64,000 bases of DNA from Malachius bipustulatus (GCA_910589415.1 OU342630.1:51678012-51742011); one strand, 5' to 3'. Shown: positions 1-11,260, numbered from the stretch's first letter. Notes: generated by a model not told the origin, from the letters alone. Translations and numbers: made by a program.

Positions 1-629
1 TCATTTTGTCGTCTCTTACTTTTTCATCACCTGCAAACACAATAATCAACAGTTTGAAACAAACAAAGTCCTAGGAGCTGAAAAGATTGGAAACGCAAAC
101 CCAAACGCACCTAACTACATACCGTCTGGTCAAAAAAGTAAACTTTTACCCCAATAAAACTTTTACCTTATTTTTTTGTACAGCTCACGCACAATTTAAA
201 CTATCATGGTACATCATTAGCATGGTACACCCCCATTTTTTCTTTATTTTTTAAGATATGATTTAAGAATTTAGTATGTGTCATACTTAATAAGATTGAG
301 TTTTTATCGACAATTGCATTATTTTCCCAGTTTCTATTTATGGTGTAAAGGCTCACCCAGCCTTTAAACTGCTCCAAAACTGACCCACAAACTTAACAAC
401 AAGGGACCTGTTTGGGCTTCGAATGTCACGGTTCTAATTCCGGTGACGTATTATTTGGCTATAAACAGGATGTTCTATTATTCGTAATAGCCCTCGGACG
501 CCAACTTTATTTACTGGATATCTGGATCTCTGTTTATGCTCTTTCCCGCAATAACTCATTGAAGGTTTCGTTCCAGAAATTCAATGTTTATTAATTCATA
601 GTTTTAGTCGTAAACTCGGCTTTAATTAC
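1..629. other. No gene recognised; left flank of the Gypsy insertion
   Basis: I see no exon, RNA gene or recognisable repeat border here. The short open frame at 412-594 has no coding character. The last five bases, ATTAC at 625-629, are one half of the target duplication of the LTR element that follows. The stretch is probably intron 2 of receptor copy A or DNA upstream of it. Confidence 0.5.
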
Positions 630-939
630 TGTACGTTTATCATGTTATTTATTATGGATAAACGTCACTTTAGTATTTATGTTAATTAAAGGCAGTAAAG
701 GCATGGATACTAACAATACTTTATTAAGTTCACATCACATTACAACACAACAATTATTACCGTCAGATACATGAAGTAATTTGCAGTTATATTACAATAC
801 AAGGAGTATCACAATTACGACGCCATGTCATCGTCGTTTCTCATTATCTATTGTTTCCCATGATGCCTTGCGCCTAGCTGTCACATTGTACAGCCAACCG
901 CCGCAGTCGTACCAACCTGTACGCTTACATATCCCTACA
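630..939 (-). repeat. 3' LTR of the Gypsy-type element
   Basis: This 310-bp block begins TGTACG and ends CCCTACA on the plus strand. It repeats at 5309-5860 with very few differences visible by eye (for example a single base near 703 against 5382), apart from the MITE in the other copy. It is the downstream LTR because the internal genes read on the minus strand. Confidence 0.92.
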
Positions 940-950
940 TCCCCCTTTTC
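940..950 (-). other. Polypurine tract next to the 3' LTR
   Basis: Read on the minus strand the bases are GAAAAGGGGGA and they touch the first base of the 3' LTR. A purine run in this position primes plus-strand synthesis in LTR retrotransposons. Its exact abutment supports the LTR border at 939/940. Confidence 0.85.
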
Positions 951-1088
951 GTCATTGTATGTTTTCTGCATTTGAATCATGTGGAGTAATGACCTTATAT
1001 TATTATCCTCTCCAACTATTTCTACCATACACTCAAGGTGCTATAAGGTCACTCTTCCCTCACACCGTTAATTACCTAAATATCGTGA

Positions 1089-3476
1089 TTACAAGTTCAA
1101 CTTATTGGGAGGTTTCACTTTTCTCCCCTTTGTAGTTTTCATCACTGTCTCTTCCTTATTCCTTTCTTTCTCTTGATTATCTTGAGCACGCGAACTCGTA
1201 CTCACGTTCATGTCCGTATTGTTACCTGACACAACCACTGGCTCTGCATTTAAAAACTCACTCAACAAATCAATTTCTGGTATTTTGAACTTATCAGTTT
1301 CAAATATTTCAGTCACTACTGGTTCTCTAAATGTTACCTTCCTTCCGAAGTTATATCTAATGTATTTTCGATTCCTAACTAATATTGAGTTATTTTCCAA
1401 TCGTACCTTGTACCTTCTGTACCCTATTTGTTGTGTGACCTCACCTGGCATCCATTTAGAATTTGGTGCTGTTTGTACATACACTGGAGTACCTGGTGAA
1501 ATAACACTCACTTCTCTAACACCTTTCCTATTGTCGTAATACTGTTTCTGATAAGCTTGGGAACGGTCCACAAATTTACTAAAGCTTTTATAATTAGGAA
1601 TTTTAGGTTTAAGTTTGCTTATGTGTATAGGTAAGTTTGTTCTAGGTAATCTTGCCATTAATAATTGGAATGGTGAGCAATCTTCATTAACTGGCATGCA
1701 CCTGCTATATTGTAATAATGCCAAATGAACATCTTTTTTATCGTCGATTGTTTTCTTTATTAACCTTTTCACTGTCTGAATATGTCTTTCAGCCATACCA
1801 TTGCTTTGTGCGTTTGTTGGGGATGTAATAACATGTTCAAAGTTCCACTGACTTGAAAATTCTCTAAAACTATATGAACTAAACTGTGGGCCGCCATCCG
1901 TAACCACCGTGTTCGGAATACCGAATTTTGAAAAAGTATCTTTCAACTTGTATATGACGTTCTGACTACTAGTATTGTTGCCCAAAATTTGTACATCTGC
2001 GTATTTACTGTAATAATCTATTGCCAAAAGGTATTTAATGCCATTAATTTCAAATAAGTCACACCCTATCTTATACCAAGGTATTTTGGGTATTTCATGG
2101 GTATGTAACGGTTCAGCAATCTGTGTGTTTTGATATTTACTGCAAATATGACAATTTTCCACCAACTGTTTCAACTCATTTTTAAGCGTTGGCCAGAACA
2201 CTGTTTCCTCTGCGATTTTCACCCCCTTTTTATATCCCAAGTGATTATAGTGTATTTGGTCAAGTATTTCTTTTCGCAAGGATTTTGGTATTAACACATT
2301 TTGTCCTTTATATATTAAATCATTATTAACAGTCAATTCGCTTTTGTACTTGGTGAAATGTTTTATAATATCTGGTACTTTTTTGTTGCAGTTCGGCCAT
2401 CCTTTCATAATAACCGTATTCAATGCTATTAATTCTGGGTCATTTTCATATTCTTTTCTGATTTTAGTTAATTGTTTATCACCAGTATTTAGTTCCACCA
2501 AACTTACTTGAGCTGCCACTTCCATATCCCATTCATTATGCAGGGGATCATCATCATCTACACCCAAATATGCCCTGGACAATGTGTCTGCCAGTACAAG
2601 ATCTTTACCTCTTTTATAAACTAACTGAAAATTGTACTTTTGCAATTGCAGCAGCATTCTCTGCAATCTTGCGGGGCATTGATTTAGAGGCTTTTTAATG
2701 ATACTCACCAAAGGCAAATGATCCGTTTCCACTGTTATGTCACTTTTTCCATACGTATACTCATGAAATTTTAACATACTCCAGAGAACAGCGAGTAGTT
2801 CTTTTTCAATCTGACTATATTTTACCTGCGTTGGTGTCAATGCCTTTGAAGCATATGCTACTGGTAAATTATTTTGTAAGAGCACTGCCCCCAATCCAGT
2901 TGACGAACTGTCAACTGTCATGGTTATTGGTTTATTTACGTTAAAATACTGAAGCACGGGTGCTGAAGTTAATTTATTTTTTATTCTTTTCCATGCATTA
3001 TCATGTTCTATTTCCCACTTAAAATCTGTATCCTTTTTAAGGAGTTGTCTCAAAATGGAAGTATCATCAGCGAAATGATCAATGAATTTATTTACATAAT
3101 TTACTAAACCCAAAATTGTTTGCAATTCCAATTTTGTTTTTGGATCCGGCATTTTTAATATTGCCTTTATTTTATTGTCATCAGGCATAATTCCCTGATT
3201 CGTAAATATATGACCTAAGAATTTAATTTTGTTCTGTGAAAAGCTGCATTTTTCTATGTTAAACTTTACCCCCGTTTGTCTTGCTTTATCAAGTACCTGT
3301 TTCAAAATTTTATCATGTTTCCCTCTTGTCTCTGCATGAATAATCATATCGTCAACGTATACTTCGACTCCAGGAATATTAAAGATTTCTTTGAACCTTT
3401 CCGCGAACACTTCGGGAGCTGACGCTAAGAAATTTGTACCTCCCAAAAATTGTACCCACTGTACATATATTTGCAC
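1089..3476 (-). pseudogene. pol: Gypsy pol, 3' part: RT palm end, RNase H, integrase
   Basis: This 795-codon open frame holds the second half of the reverse transcriptase with the catalytic YVDD box (about residue 40), then an RNase H region (TVDSSSTGLGAV and ETDHLPL), then integrase. The integrase has an HHCC zinc-binding module (HYNHLGY to CHIC, about residues 410-450), the first catalytic Asp in GCDLFE, the second in VVTDGGPQF and the Glu in NGMAERH. In the family this part copies the RNA and inserts the cDNA. The frame is shifted relative to the upstream RT piece. At the junction the usual LPFG-containing stretch before SAPEVF is missing, so a short deletion plus frameshift has destroyed the RT core. 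The initiator Met of this frame is not a real start. Confidence 0.88.
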
Positions 3477-3843
3477 TTTCTTCGTCTAGTTTTATATTAT
3501 AAAAACCATTACTTGCGTCCAAAGTAGTGAACCATTTGCTGTTACACAACTTTGACGCTATTTCTTCGAATGTAGGTAGTCTGAAATATTCCCTTTGTAT
3601 GTTAGAATTTAAATGTTTGGGGTCTAAACACAAACGTAATCTACCTGATGGTTTTTTCACAATAATTACTAAGGGATTAACCCAAGGACTTGGCTGATTA
3701 TGTACTTTGGCAATTATTTTTTTACTTTCTAGTTCATCAAGAGTAGCTTTTAACTCATCATGTAATGGAATTGGAACTTTTCGTACGGGGGTTATAATTG
3801 GCTCGGCATTTGGATTTAATCGTATGTGGTGTGGCCCGGACAT
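3379..3843 (-). pseudogene. pol: Gypsy pol, 5' part: reverse transcriptase fingers and palm
   Basis: The 154-codon frame contains the amino half of a Gypsy reverse transcriptase: the approach region with PLHDELKATLDEL, the block SPWVNPLVIIVKKPSG, LRLCLDPKHLN, and the first catalytic Asp in FTTLDASNGFY. It is in the same reading frame as the gag-protease frame upstream (both starts are multiples of 3). The parent element therefore probably made one continuous Gag-Pol, now cut by about 50 bp of AT-rich insertion with two stop codons at 3844-3891. After GRYKFL the frame runs into unrelated residues because of the deletion and frameshift shared with the 3' pol piece. Confidence 0.88.
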
Positions 3844-3888
3844 ACAGCCGGGTCATAATAATATAATAATATAATAATTTATAACGGG

Positions 3889-5235
3889 TCATAACAAAAT
3901 AATACCTGAAAACAGCTCACCATATTCTTTTACTACCCTATCTCTACACATGTATTGCTCGATATGAACTTCATTTATTCTATTAATTAAATTTAATGCT
4001 TTACAAGTTGGCAAACCCAAAATTGGCTGACTGTTTTGGTCGTCCACAACATAAAATTCAATCAGTTTTACTTTATTCTGAACTAGACATTTAAGTTGGC
4101 ATGTTCCCATAACCTTTATAACATTGCCAGTATACGACTTTAAAATTATTTGTGACTTCCTTAACATTTTCTCAGGTAACTTCAATTTTCTAAAATGATT
4201 TATAGGCATGCAATTAATCTGAGCCCCTGTATCTATCTTATAACTAAAACTGTTACTACCAATTACAACATTTACATTCCAGCCCTCGTCTCTATTAACA
4301 ATTATCTGGCCTACTAAAAATGTCTCCTGTTTTCTCTCATCTTCATCATTTTCAGTATGTCGTTCCACATATTGTACCTTTCTACTGCGAAACATGTGTC
4401 CAAAATGGTTGAGTTTTTTGCAATTATTGCAACTTTTTCCATATGCACTGCATTGGTTGATTGGATGACTTTTCCCACAATTTCTACAGTTGTCAATGTA
4501 CTTTACCTTACCGCAATTGTTGCTCTGGTACTCTGATGACTTACTGCGTGTTCTGAAATTACTGTACCGTTGCCTGGATGTCGCTCTGCTGTTGCGATGT
4601 TGTCTCCGTCCCCATGATGTCGTTGCTGCATTTCCACTCTTCTGCTGCAGTGCATTCACTGCACTTTCATGACTTGTATAATCTGGAACACTTTGGCCTT
4701 GGAACCCCATGTGATTGGCTTGGATTTTCGATTCTCTATATGTGGTACATGCTTCAATTACTTGGTCAGTTGTCTTCTTATCAATATCTCCTTCAAGTAG
4801 TCTTGCTCGTAAGTCACTGTTGTTAAGACCGCAGATTATCTGTGTTTTAATTAGGTCATCTTTAAGTTCCTTAAAGGCACATTTATTCGCGCTTCCCTTT
4901 AAATTAGTTGCCAATTCTTCAAAGGTTAGATTTCCCTGTTTAGTATTGAAAAATTTGTACCTCTCAAAGGTAATATTTTGTTTGGGTATGAAGTAGTCGT
5001 CGAACTTCTTGATGATTGTCTCTACTTTCTTGTCTTCATCCCTGATTACGAACGTCCCATATATTCTGTGTACTTCCTGTCCAGCAAAGTGTAGGAGTAG
5101 AGCTACCTGTACCGTCTGAGGTTTCTTATCTGTTTCCGTTGCCACGATGTAATTAAGAAATCGTGTCTTGAATTGTCTCCAATTCTCGGCTACATTGCCC
5201 GACAAAGAAACTGGTGCAATTGTATTCGTATTCAT
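3889..5235 (-). CDS. gag: Gypsy gag with aspartic protease
   Basis: This 448-codon frame starts at an ATG just inside the 5' LTR. It has a capsid-like region (residues about 1-180), a basic stretch rich in R, S and N, and a nucleocapsid region with a CCHC knuckle CRNCGKSHPINQC. A second knuckle begins CNNCKKLNHFGH but has Phe where the last Cys should be, so it is probably unable to bind zinc. An aspartic protease with the active-site motif KIDTGAQINC follows, and GLPTCKAL matches the conserved tail of retropepsins. Gag packages the element RNA and the protease matures it. The frame is open, but the stop at its end results from a local insertion, so it is a truncated version of a longer polyprotein. 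Confidence 0.85.
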   Translation of the reverse strand: MNTNTIAPVSLSGNVAENWRQFKTRFLNYIVATETDKKPQTVQVALLLHFAGQEVHRIYGTFVIRDEDKKVETIIKKFDDYFIPKQNITFERYKFFNTKQGNLTFEELATNLKGSANKCAFKELKDDLIKTQIICGLNNSDLRARLLEGDIDKKTTDQVIEACTTYRESKIQANHMGFQGQSVPDYTSHESAVNALQQKSGNAATTSWGRRQHRNSRATSRQRYSNFRTRSKSSEYQSNNCGKVKYIDNCRNCGKSHPINQCSAYGKSCNNCKKLNHFGHMFRSRKVQYVERHTENDEDERKQETFLVGQIIVNRDEGWNVNVVIGSNSFSYKIDTGAQINCMPINHFRKLKLPEKMLRKSQIILKSYTGNVIKVMGTCQLKCLVQNKVKLIEFYVVDDQNSQPILGLPTCKALNLINRINEVHIEQYMCRDRVVKEYGELFSGIILL

Positions 5236-5290
5236 ACTGACTGATGTCTCTTCTGATGAATTACTCTCGTTATTCAGTTATCAAAAATGT

Positions 5291-5308
5291 GCTCTGTTCG
5301 CAGCGCCA
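5291..5308 (-). other. Primer-binding-site candidate of the Gypsy element
   Basis: Immediately inside the 5' LTR the minus strand reads TGGCGCTGCGAACAGAGC. It begins TGG, as expected for a site that pairs with the CCA end of a tRNA. I cannot name the tRNA without a search. Confidence 0.6.
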
Positions 5309-5860
5309 TGTACGTTTATCATGTTATTTATTATGGATAAACGTCACTTTAGTATTTATGTTAATTAAAGGCAGTAAAGGCACGGATACTAACAATACTT
5401 TATTAAGTTCACATCACATTACAACACAACAATTATTACCGTCAGATACATGAAGTAATTTGCAGTTATATTACAATACAAGCGGTGGAGTGCTAGAACG
5501 TTAATTACAGATCTGCCAGATAATTACTGATTTTAAAATGCCCTGTATTGTCAAAATGTTGGTCTGATATTGATGGAAATAAACTCTACCCCCTTTTAGA
5601 CGAGTTAATTACTGATAAATAATGAAAGACCATCCAAAATATTCACCCTATTTTCAAAATTTGCAATTTAAAATCAATAATTATCTGACAAATCTTTAAT
5701 TAGCGTTCTAGCACTCCATCCAAGGAGTATCACAATTACGACGCCATGTCATCGTCGTTTCTCATTATCTATTGTTTCCCATGATGCCTTGCGCCTAGCT
5801 GTCACATTGTACAGCCAACCGCCGCAGTCGTACCAACCTGTACGCTTACATATCCCTACA
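5309..5860 (-). repeat. 5' LTR of the Gypsy-type element, interrupted by a MITE
   Basis: The sequence matches the 310-bp LTR at 630-939 from its TG to its CA end, except for a 242-bp insertion after 5481. It would carry the promoter for minus-strand transcription of the element. Confidence 0.92.
5482..5720. mobile_element. MITE nested in the 5' LTR
   Basis: Comparison with the intact LTR shows that about 239 bp plus a duplicated CAA (5479-5481 and 5721-5723) were inserted. The ends are inverted repeats, GGAGTGCTAGAACGTTAATT at the left and its near-complement at the right. There is no coding frame. A 3-bp duplication and GC-rich tip suggest a PIF/Harbinger-like non-autonomous element, by inference only. 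It shares the inner terminal CGTTAATTA and an AT-rich core with the MITE at 6795-7031. Confidence 0.82.
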
Positions 5861-5999
5861 ATTACCTCCTAACTAGTGCTGGAGAAAACGCTTGATTCAA
5901 TATAGACTGCAACAGAACTTATAATTTATCAGACAACGATAAAACAGTCATTCTAGTTCGATAACAATTTAATTCTCATTCTGAGTAAGTAGGTACACG

Positions 6000-7042
6000 C
6001 TGTCCACTGAGAGTTGTCCGTTGTCATGCCACACTGATTCTGACTAAACAATTTCATTTAATTCGATTTGAATCGTACACTTATTTCTAAGTCGAACCAG
6101 ATGTGGTATCGCAGTTCGTGTCAGTGGCGTGTGTTGAGGAATAATGAATATCCTACAAATATATTATTTCGACAAGTATTGACGAAGTAGAGCCTTGCAA
6201 CTTTTTGGTAACAAATATTATATAATGCAAGTAAATAAGAATGATAATAATTATTGTTATCATCATGATAGAAATATCATGTCACCTACCTGCTGGTTGC
6301 CGTTTAAAAGAAAGAATAACACCTCCGTTTTCTTATTTGCAAGTAAAATATTCCAGCAATTTTACCACAAGACCACGTACTAGGGAGTTCAATCGTTTCC
6401 CAGGCAAAACAAGGAAATAGATTTTTAGGCATTCGCGAAATTAAGTTACTCATAGTTTATCACACCGTACAATAAACACAGGTAATTCTGATAATTTCGT
6501 ATTAAAAACGTTTCAAATCACAACACAAACCTTATTAGTATATTTAGCGCTGACACTGACACTACTGATAGTAGCGACGACAATCTTATCGTAATATCGT
6601 ATCAATCTAAGCGTATCAAGACGCGAGTCGATACTTACGTCTCACTCTCGCTCATCTTTTTAGAATTGCTGACGATTCAAACGTGTTTCTGACAATACGT
6701 CCCATTTTAACTCGATTGACTATGCAATGCAATAGAAGGAGTTAGAAACATAACGACATGATGTATCCTTAGTTATCACAACAGACAACTCTCACGGCTG
6801 GTTGTTCAAACGACAATTAAAAATTTTGAGATAATTACTGTATTTAAATTGCAAATTTTGAGAATACGGCGAATATATTTAACGCTCTTGTATTTTTAAT
6901 CAATAATTAACTCTTCTTAAAGGGAGCATAATCCATTTTCAGCAATATCAGACCAATGGTTCGATAATACAGGGCATTTTAAAATCTGAAATTATCTGAA
7001 AATTTTTAATTAACGTTTGAACAACCGGCCCTCAGTGTACAG
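6000..7042. mobile_element. Non-autonomous inverted-repeat element carrying a second MITE
   Basis: The left border CTGTCCACTGAGAGTTGTC (6000 onward) has an inverted partner at the right. The partner is split in two by the MITE at 6795-7031: GACAACTCTCA ends at 6794 and CTCAGTGTACAG ends at 7042. No transposase frame is seen. Superfamily is not clear and I could not find a target duplication. Confidence 0.55.
6795..7031. mobile_element. MITE of the same family as 5482-5720
   Basis: Terminal inverted repeats CGGCTGGTTGTTCAAACG and CGTTTGAACAACCGGCCC bound 237 bp of AT-rich sequence. TCA is duplicated on each side (6792-6794 and 7032-7034). The uninterrupted partner repeat at about 6000-6020 confirms the insertion point. 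There is no open frame. Confidence 0.8.
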
Positions 7043-7754
7043 AGTATATGTACGTTTACAAACTGAACATGCGAATGGTTAAGGAAAAAATGATACGATC
7101 GTGCAACACTGCATATAAGTACCTGCCGAAACAATTACCTATGCTCATGCAATATTTTCTACAAGCGAAATGAGTGACGAGTTAGGTGAAAGGTGCTTAA
7201 GATAATGGAAAGTAATCACGGGATACCTTCACCAGGTTTTCCCCTGTCACACATTTACGACCTCGGGAACAACACTCCGTAAGGTGGCAATTGCGTAACG
7301 ACGAGAAAGCTAGGGAAACGTGGTGGTTAGTGTTCTTTCCGCCGCCTTTGGTTCATTTACTTCACTCTCCAGGCACCGATCTCCTTTATTTAGAACAATA
7401 GCACTCACTATTAAGGAAAACGAGACCCAATAATTAACCACTTATTAGATTATTCTTTATAAAGAGACCCTTCGTTATACTGGGTAGGAAAAAACGTCTC
7501 TTTACACTAAACATTTAACATGAGTTCTGAAAAAAAATGTCGTATGATACCCCGAAATGCTTTATCTTTCATCTGGTACTCTTATAACTGATTTGTCTGT
7601 CTTGGAAAAATTCAAGTTGTCTTAGATTGACCCGAACAAATTATTGGGAACTGCTCTGGGAGTAGGTACTTCACCTGTCCTTATTAACCTTACATTATTC
7701 ATCATCCAGATGATATCTAAAACTGATATTCATTTAATATTGGGAATATTTTAG

Positions 7755-10700
7755 AGAGAAGAACGAGTTTAATAACATATGGCGACTAATTAATATGACA
7801 AATTTTATGATATGCCGTCTAGTAATAGCTACGTCGATTTTCGATATATTAGAGGTAAGTTATTAAATTACTAGTCAATATTAAACATCAAATTATCCAT
7901 TATAATTATGTATTGCACAAGACCCAATCACGGTCCTTTGAAGAAAATTCTTTTATTTCATACTATACAGGGTGTCCCAGACTTAATTGACCAGGCCATA
8001 TATCATATACAGGTTGAGATAATCGAGCCGAATAAAAGGCATATTATTATAATTTTTCAAGCTGTATAACATGACAGCATGAAAACAACCCCCATTCCAA
8101 CATCCCCTTAGTTACAGCCCCCATCCTTAAAGAAATGAATAGCACCCTGTATATATTTCTGTATATTCAAAACCAGTATTCGATTCTCTATTCAGATGAT
8201 TTTTCAGATTCAAAATTGGTTGAGAAATAACCAAGAATAGGTTCATCAAGGTGGTCATGACTTTTTATCTGAACTTTCTCTGAATGACTTTAGCTGTCAA
8301 AATTTATCAATATTTTGGTCATAGTTTTTAATTAGCAGGTCACAGTCATTATTAAGGTTCATGATAAAGTGCTTTGTCTCTTGTTTTATTTTTTTAAATT
8401 TCCCAATACATAAATAATCAGAATTATTAAATAAATTGTTTGGACTTGAATTATAATAATAACTATCACCTGCCTGTTAAAAACTATGACTAAATATTGA
8501 TAAACTTTGACAGCAAAAGTCATCCAGAGAAAGTTAAGATAAAAAGTCATGACCACTTTGATGAACTTTTTCTTGGTAATTTCTCAACCAATTTTGAATC
8601 TGAAAAATCATCTGAATAGATAATCGAATACTGATTTTGAATATACAAAAATATATACAGGGTGCTATTGATTTTTTTAAGGGTGGGGGCTGTAACTTAG
8701 GGGATGTTGAAGTGGGGGTTGTTTTCATGCTGTCATGTTATACAGCTTGAAAAATTATAATAATATGCCTCTTATTCGGCTCGATTATCTATACCTGTAT
8801 ATGAGATATGGCCTGGTCAATTAAGTCTGGGACACCCGGTATAATACATTATAACTAGATAAACGCTTGGTTACCGTAACTATAAACATATTCATAAATC
8901 CCTTTTGACTGTTATGAATCCATAACTCCCTCTATTATTACTATTTGTTTAATTCTGGTAACCACTGGATGTTGGTTTTGTTATTGCATTGTTGGTTGAA
9001 TATTTGGATTTCATATGTCATTTTCTACAAACTTTCCAGCTGATATATCCATGGTAATCAATAATCATGCTTACTAAATTATTAAAAACATTCGTTTAAT
9101 TTTAAAAACCAACAGATTTCGTTTTTATATTTCATTTTATATGAAATAAAATTAATTATGTAGCACGGGAGTTATTGGATGTTAATAACCTCGGGCAACT
9201 TAACAATCCCTCGGGACTAACGTCCCTCGGGATTGCAATATGTTGCCCTCTGTAATTAACATCCTCATAACTCCCTTGATACATAAATAACTATAATTTC
9301 ATCTTTGATGGGCTTTCCTTAAATTAACTCGTATGAACACGATATCTCAACCTTCCAACAAAGAAACGTTGTAGAGTTTGGAATTCGTAAACTTGAAATT
9401 TATGGTTGATCGAAATACTTTTTTAAATAAATGAAAGGCAAACTCGTTTGATTATTTTCCTCTACAAAGTTTGCTGATTGGAAACTCTGCATTGTTGAGT
9501 ATCTAATTATATAGAGTATGTTCATTTTAGACGGGTAGCGTGCTGTCTATGATCCATTGTTCTTTATGGATCATTTTTTCGGCAGGAAGTGAATTTGCTG
9601 GCCAGTTAATCATTGATAGGGTAAGCTATTATTTCATTATTATAATTTAATGTTACCTACTTGGTATTTTTTTACCATTATTTTATCGATCGTTATGCTG
9701 TGTTTTCTTGGTAACCTGTGTTACAACCTGTGGCAGCACAATTTTATTAAAAGTTTTATGTATGTACGCTATGACATTTTTATGGTAATTAATAAATAGT
9801 TTGATATTCACACAATATGCAGACAAGCCTAGCCACGCCAACACGTCTTTAAACCAGGACTAAACCAGAATAAAATAAGACTACAAACAATTAATAAATT
9901 TACTGGAAAAAGACAATAGAGTGGTTGTTAAAAATAAATTAAACATAAAAAGGTACCTTTTTGTAACATAGTCCCTGTGGTCTAAAGTTATTACAAAGGA
10001 AATAGATTGTGAACATTGGGGAAGCATTCGTTACTCCCATTTCAATCGCATTTAAAATGATGTTTTGTGCATTACAATAATTCAGCTAATTGAAAATGGA
10101 GAAGACGGATTTCTTCTTTATTAAATGCTGCAAGTCTATCGAATTTTTTTCTCGTTTTCGACTGATTTTTTTAATATCCATAAATTCACACTTTTGATGG
10201 ATATTTGAAATCATATTATGGGCTAATTCTTCTTCTTCCTGCAGAAAACTGCTTTCTTTCAAAGGTAGATGCTGCTATATTTCCAGTTAATAGCCGATCT
10301 ACTAATGTGCTTCGTGGGAATCGTGGGATTGAAAAATTCTTACCTCTAGGAGAGGTCCTCTTGTATTCAAGGGGCATCTATAAAGGACAATGTTCAACAA
10401 GCTACTTAAGTTTGTTTATTTTGACTAAATACAAAAAAACAGAGTTTGGTGAACCAAGAAGCTGCATATAAAGGCTTATTATTTCGTTCCGTATTTTCCG
10501 TATAGTTGGTTTGTTACATGACTGCATGGCGAGTTCGTGTGAGTACCGATCACCAAAAAATTATATACGAACCTGATTTTATGGCTACGAATCTACGTCG
10601 GGAAGAAACGAAATGTCCGTTTCTGTGTTGATTCTGAAACATAGAACTGCTCAATTATAAAAATCACACGGAGGGTCAATCTAAGTCATCTCCTTAGATT

Positions 10701-11260
10701 GTAAATGATGAGTAATATTTACATTTATTACTCTCCTTAGTCTAGGCAAGTGAGTTCGATCGAGTCAACACCTCGATCTATTTGAAGAACGAAGTAACGC
10801 CTAATGAATCAGTCCCTCACTAGGGGTGATTAGCCTCCTAATTAGCTAAACACACTGAAATAGGGGGAGTTTATGAGCAGTTAGGTCAAACCCCTAACTA
10901 GCAGATGGGTACGCCATTATTTCAAATGATTACATAACGTATTGATTATGTAATGATTATGTTATAATTTCCAGAGTTTGGAGTTTGAGAACGCTTTACA
11001 TAATGTGAAATGGTACGAAATCAAAAAGTTAGAGGATCGTAAAAGTTTTCTTTTAATTTTTTTAATGTCACAAAGACCAGTTGCCCTGGATGAAGGACCA
11101 TTTGAAAAAATGTCACTACCTTCACTTCTACAAGTAAGGAATTTAGATTATAGCGAATTGTTGTATATAATTTATGACGTGCTGATGACTTCTTTTTTGT
11201 TTCAAGTTTCTTAAAGCAACGTATTCTGGGACAGCTACGCTCCTTAGAATGATTAAGTAG
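7755..11260 (+). CDS. Odorant receptor copy A, exons 3-6 (5' exons not in window)
   Basis: Four exons match copies B and C in length, phase and sequence: 7755-7854 (100 nt), 9531-9620 (90), 10975-11133 (159) and 11207-11260 (54 with TAG). All junctions are AG at the acceptor and GT at the donor. The peptides include VIATSIFDILE, MIHCSLWIIFSAG, FENALHNVKWYEI, the SQRPVALDEG loop and the terminal ATYSGTATLLRMIK. This is the 7tm_6 C-terminal half of an insect odorant receptor, an odorant-gated subunit that works with Orco in sensory neuron dendrites. No stops interrupt the exons. Exons 1 and 2 are not found in 1-7754; intron 2 would have to exceed 7.7 kb and contain the Gypsy element. A poly(A) signal AATAAA lies at 11326. 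The gene may be intact but long, or 5'-truncated. Confidence 0.82.
7964..8844. mobile_element. Palindromic foldback element, TACAGGGTG ends, in intron 3 of receptor copy A
   Basis: The left arm starts TATACAGGGTGTCCCAGAC and the right arm ends with its complement GTCTGGGACACCCGGTATA. Complementarity continues inward for several hundred bases, including a further internal copy of the ACAGGGTGCTAT motif at about 8130 and 8660. No protein is encoded; the open frame at 8534-8728 is within an arm. Flanking TA agrees with Tc1/mariner-type insertion. Confidence 0.82.
9166..9276. repeat. Hairpin-forming sequence of about 110 bp
   Basis: GGGAGTTATTGGATGTTAAT at the left pairs imperfectly with ATTAACATCCTCATAACTCCC at the right. 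Inner segments (CCTCGGGCAAC with GTTGCCCTC, and TCCCTCGGGA repeated in opposite senses) pair too. It lies in intron 3 of receptor copy A. It may be a tiny MITE or a small-RNA hairpin; nothing decides between them. Confidence 0.6.

Larger units (their letters stand above)
630..5860 (-). mobile_element. Full-length but inactive Gypsy-type (Metaviridae-like) LTR retrotransposon
   Basis: Two 310-bp LTRs beginning TG and ending CA (630-939 and 5309-5860, the latter enlarged by a 242-bp insertion) flank gag, protease, reverse transcriptase, RNase H and integrase read on the minus strand. The five bases outside each end are ATTAC (625-629 and 5861-5865), a clean target-site duplication. A primer-binding-site candidate adjoins the 5' LTR and a purine tract adjoins the 3' LTR. 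Domain order protease, RT, RNase H, integrase is that of Gypsy elements; no envelope frame is seen. The element is disabled by an in-frame insertion with stops near 3844-3891 and a deletion with frameshift near 3440-3480. The LTRs look nearly identical apart from the MITE, so insertion was fairly recent. It sits upstream of exon 3 of receptor copy A. Confidence 0.93.

Noticed and set aside
412..594. Open frame of 60 codons at the left edge
   Set aside because: No codon bias, domain or homologue recognised; length is common by chance in AT-rich DNA.
1210..1539. Plus-strand 109-codon frame
   Set aside because: Antisense shadow of the Gypsy pol frame.
9166..9276. CRISPR-like or tandem array
   Set aside because: The repeats are inverted and unique here; no regular spacers occur anywhere in the window, and the DNA is eukaryotic.
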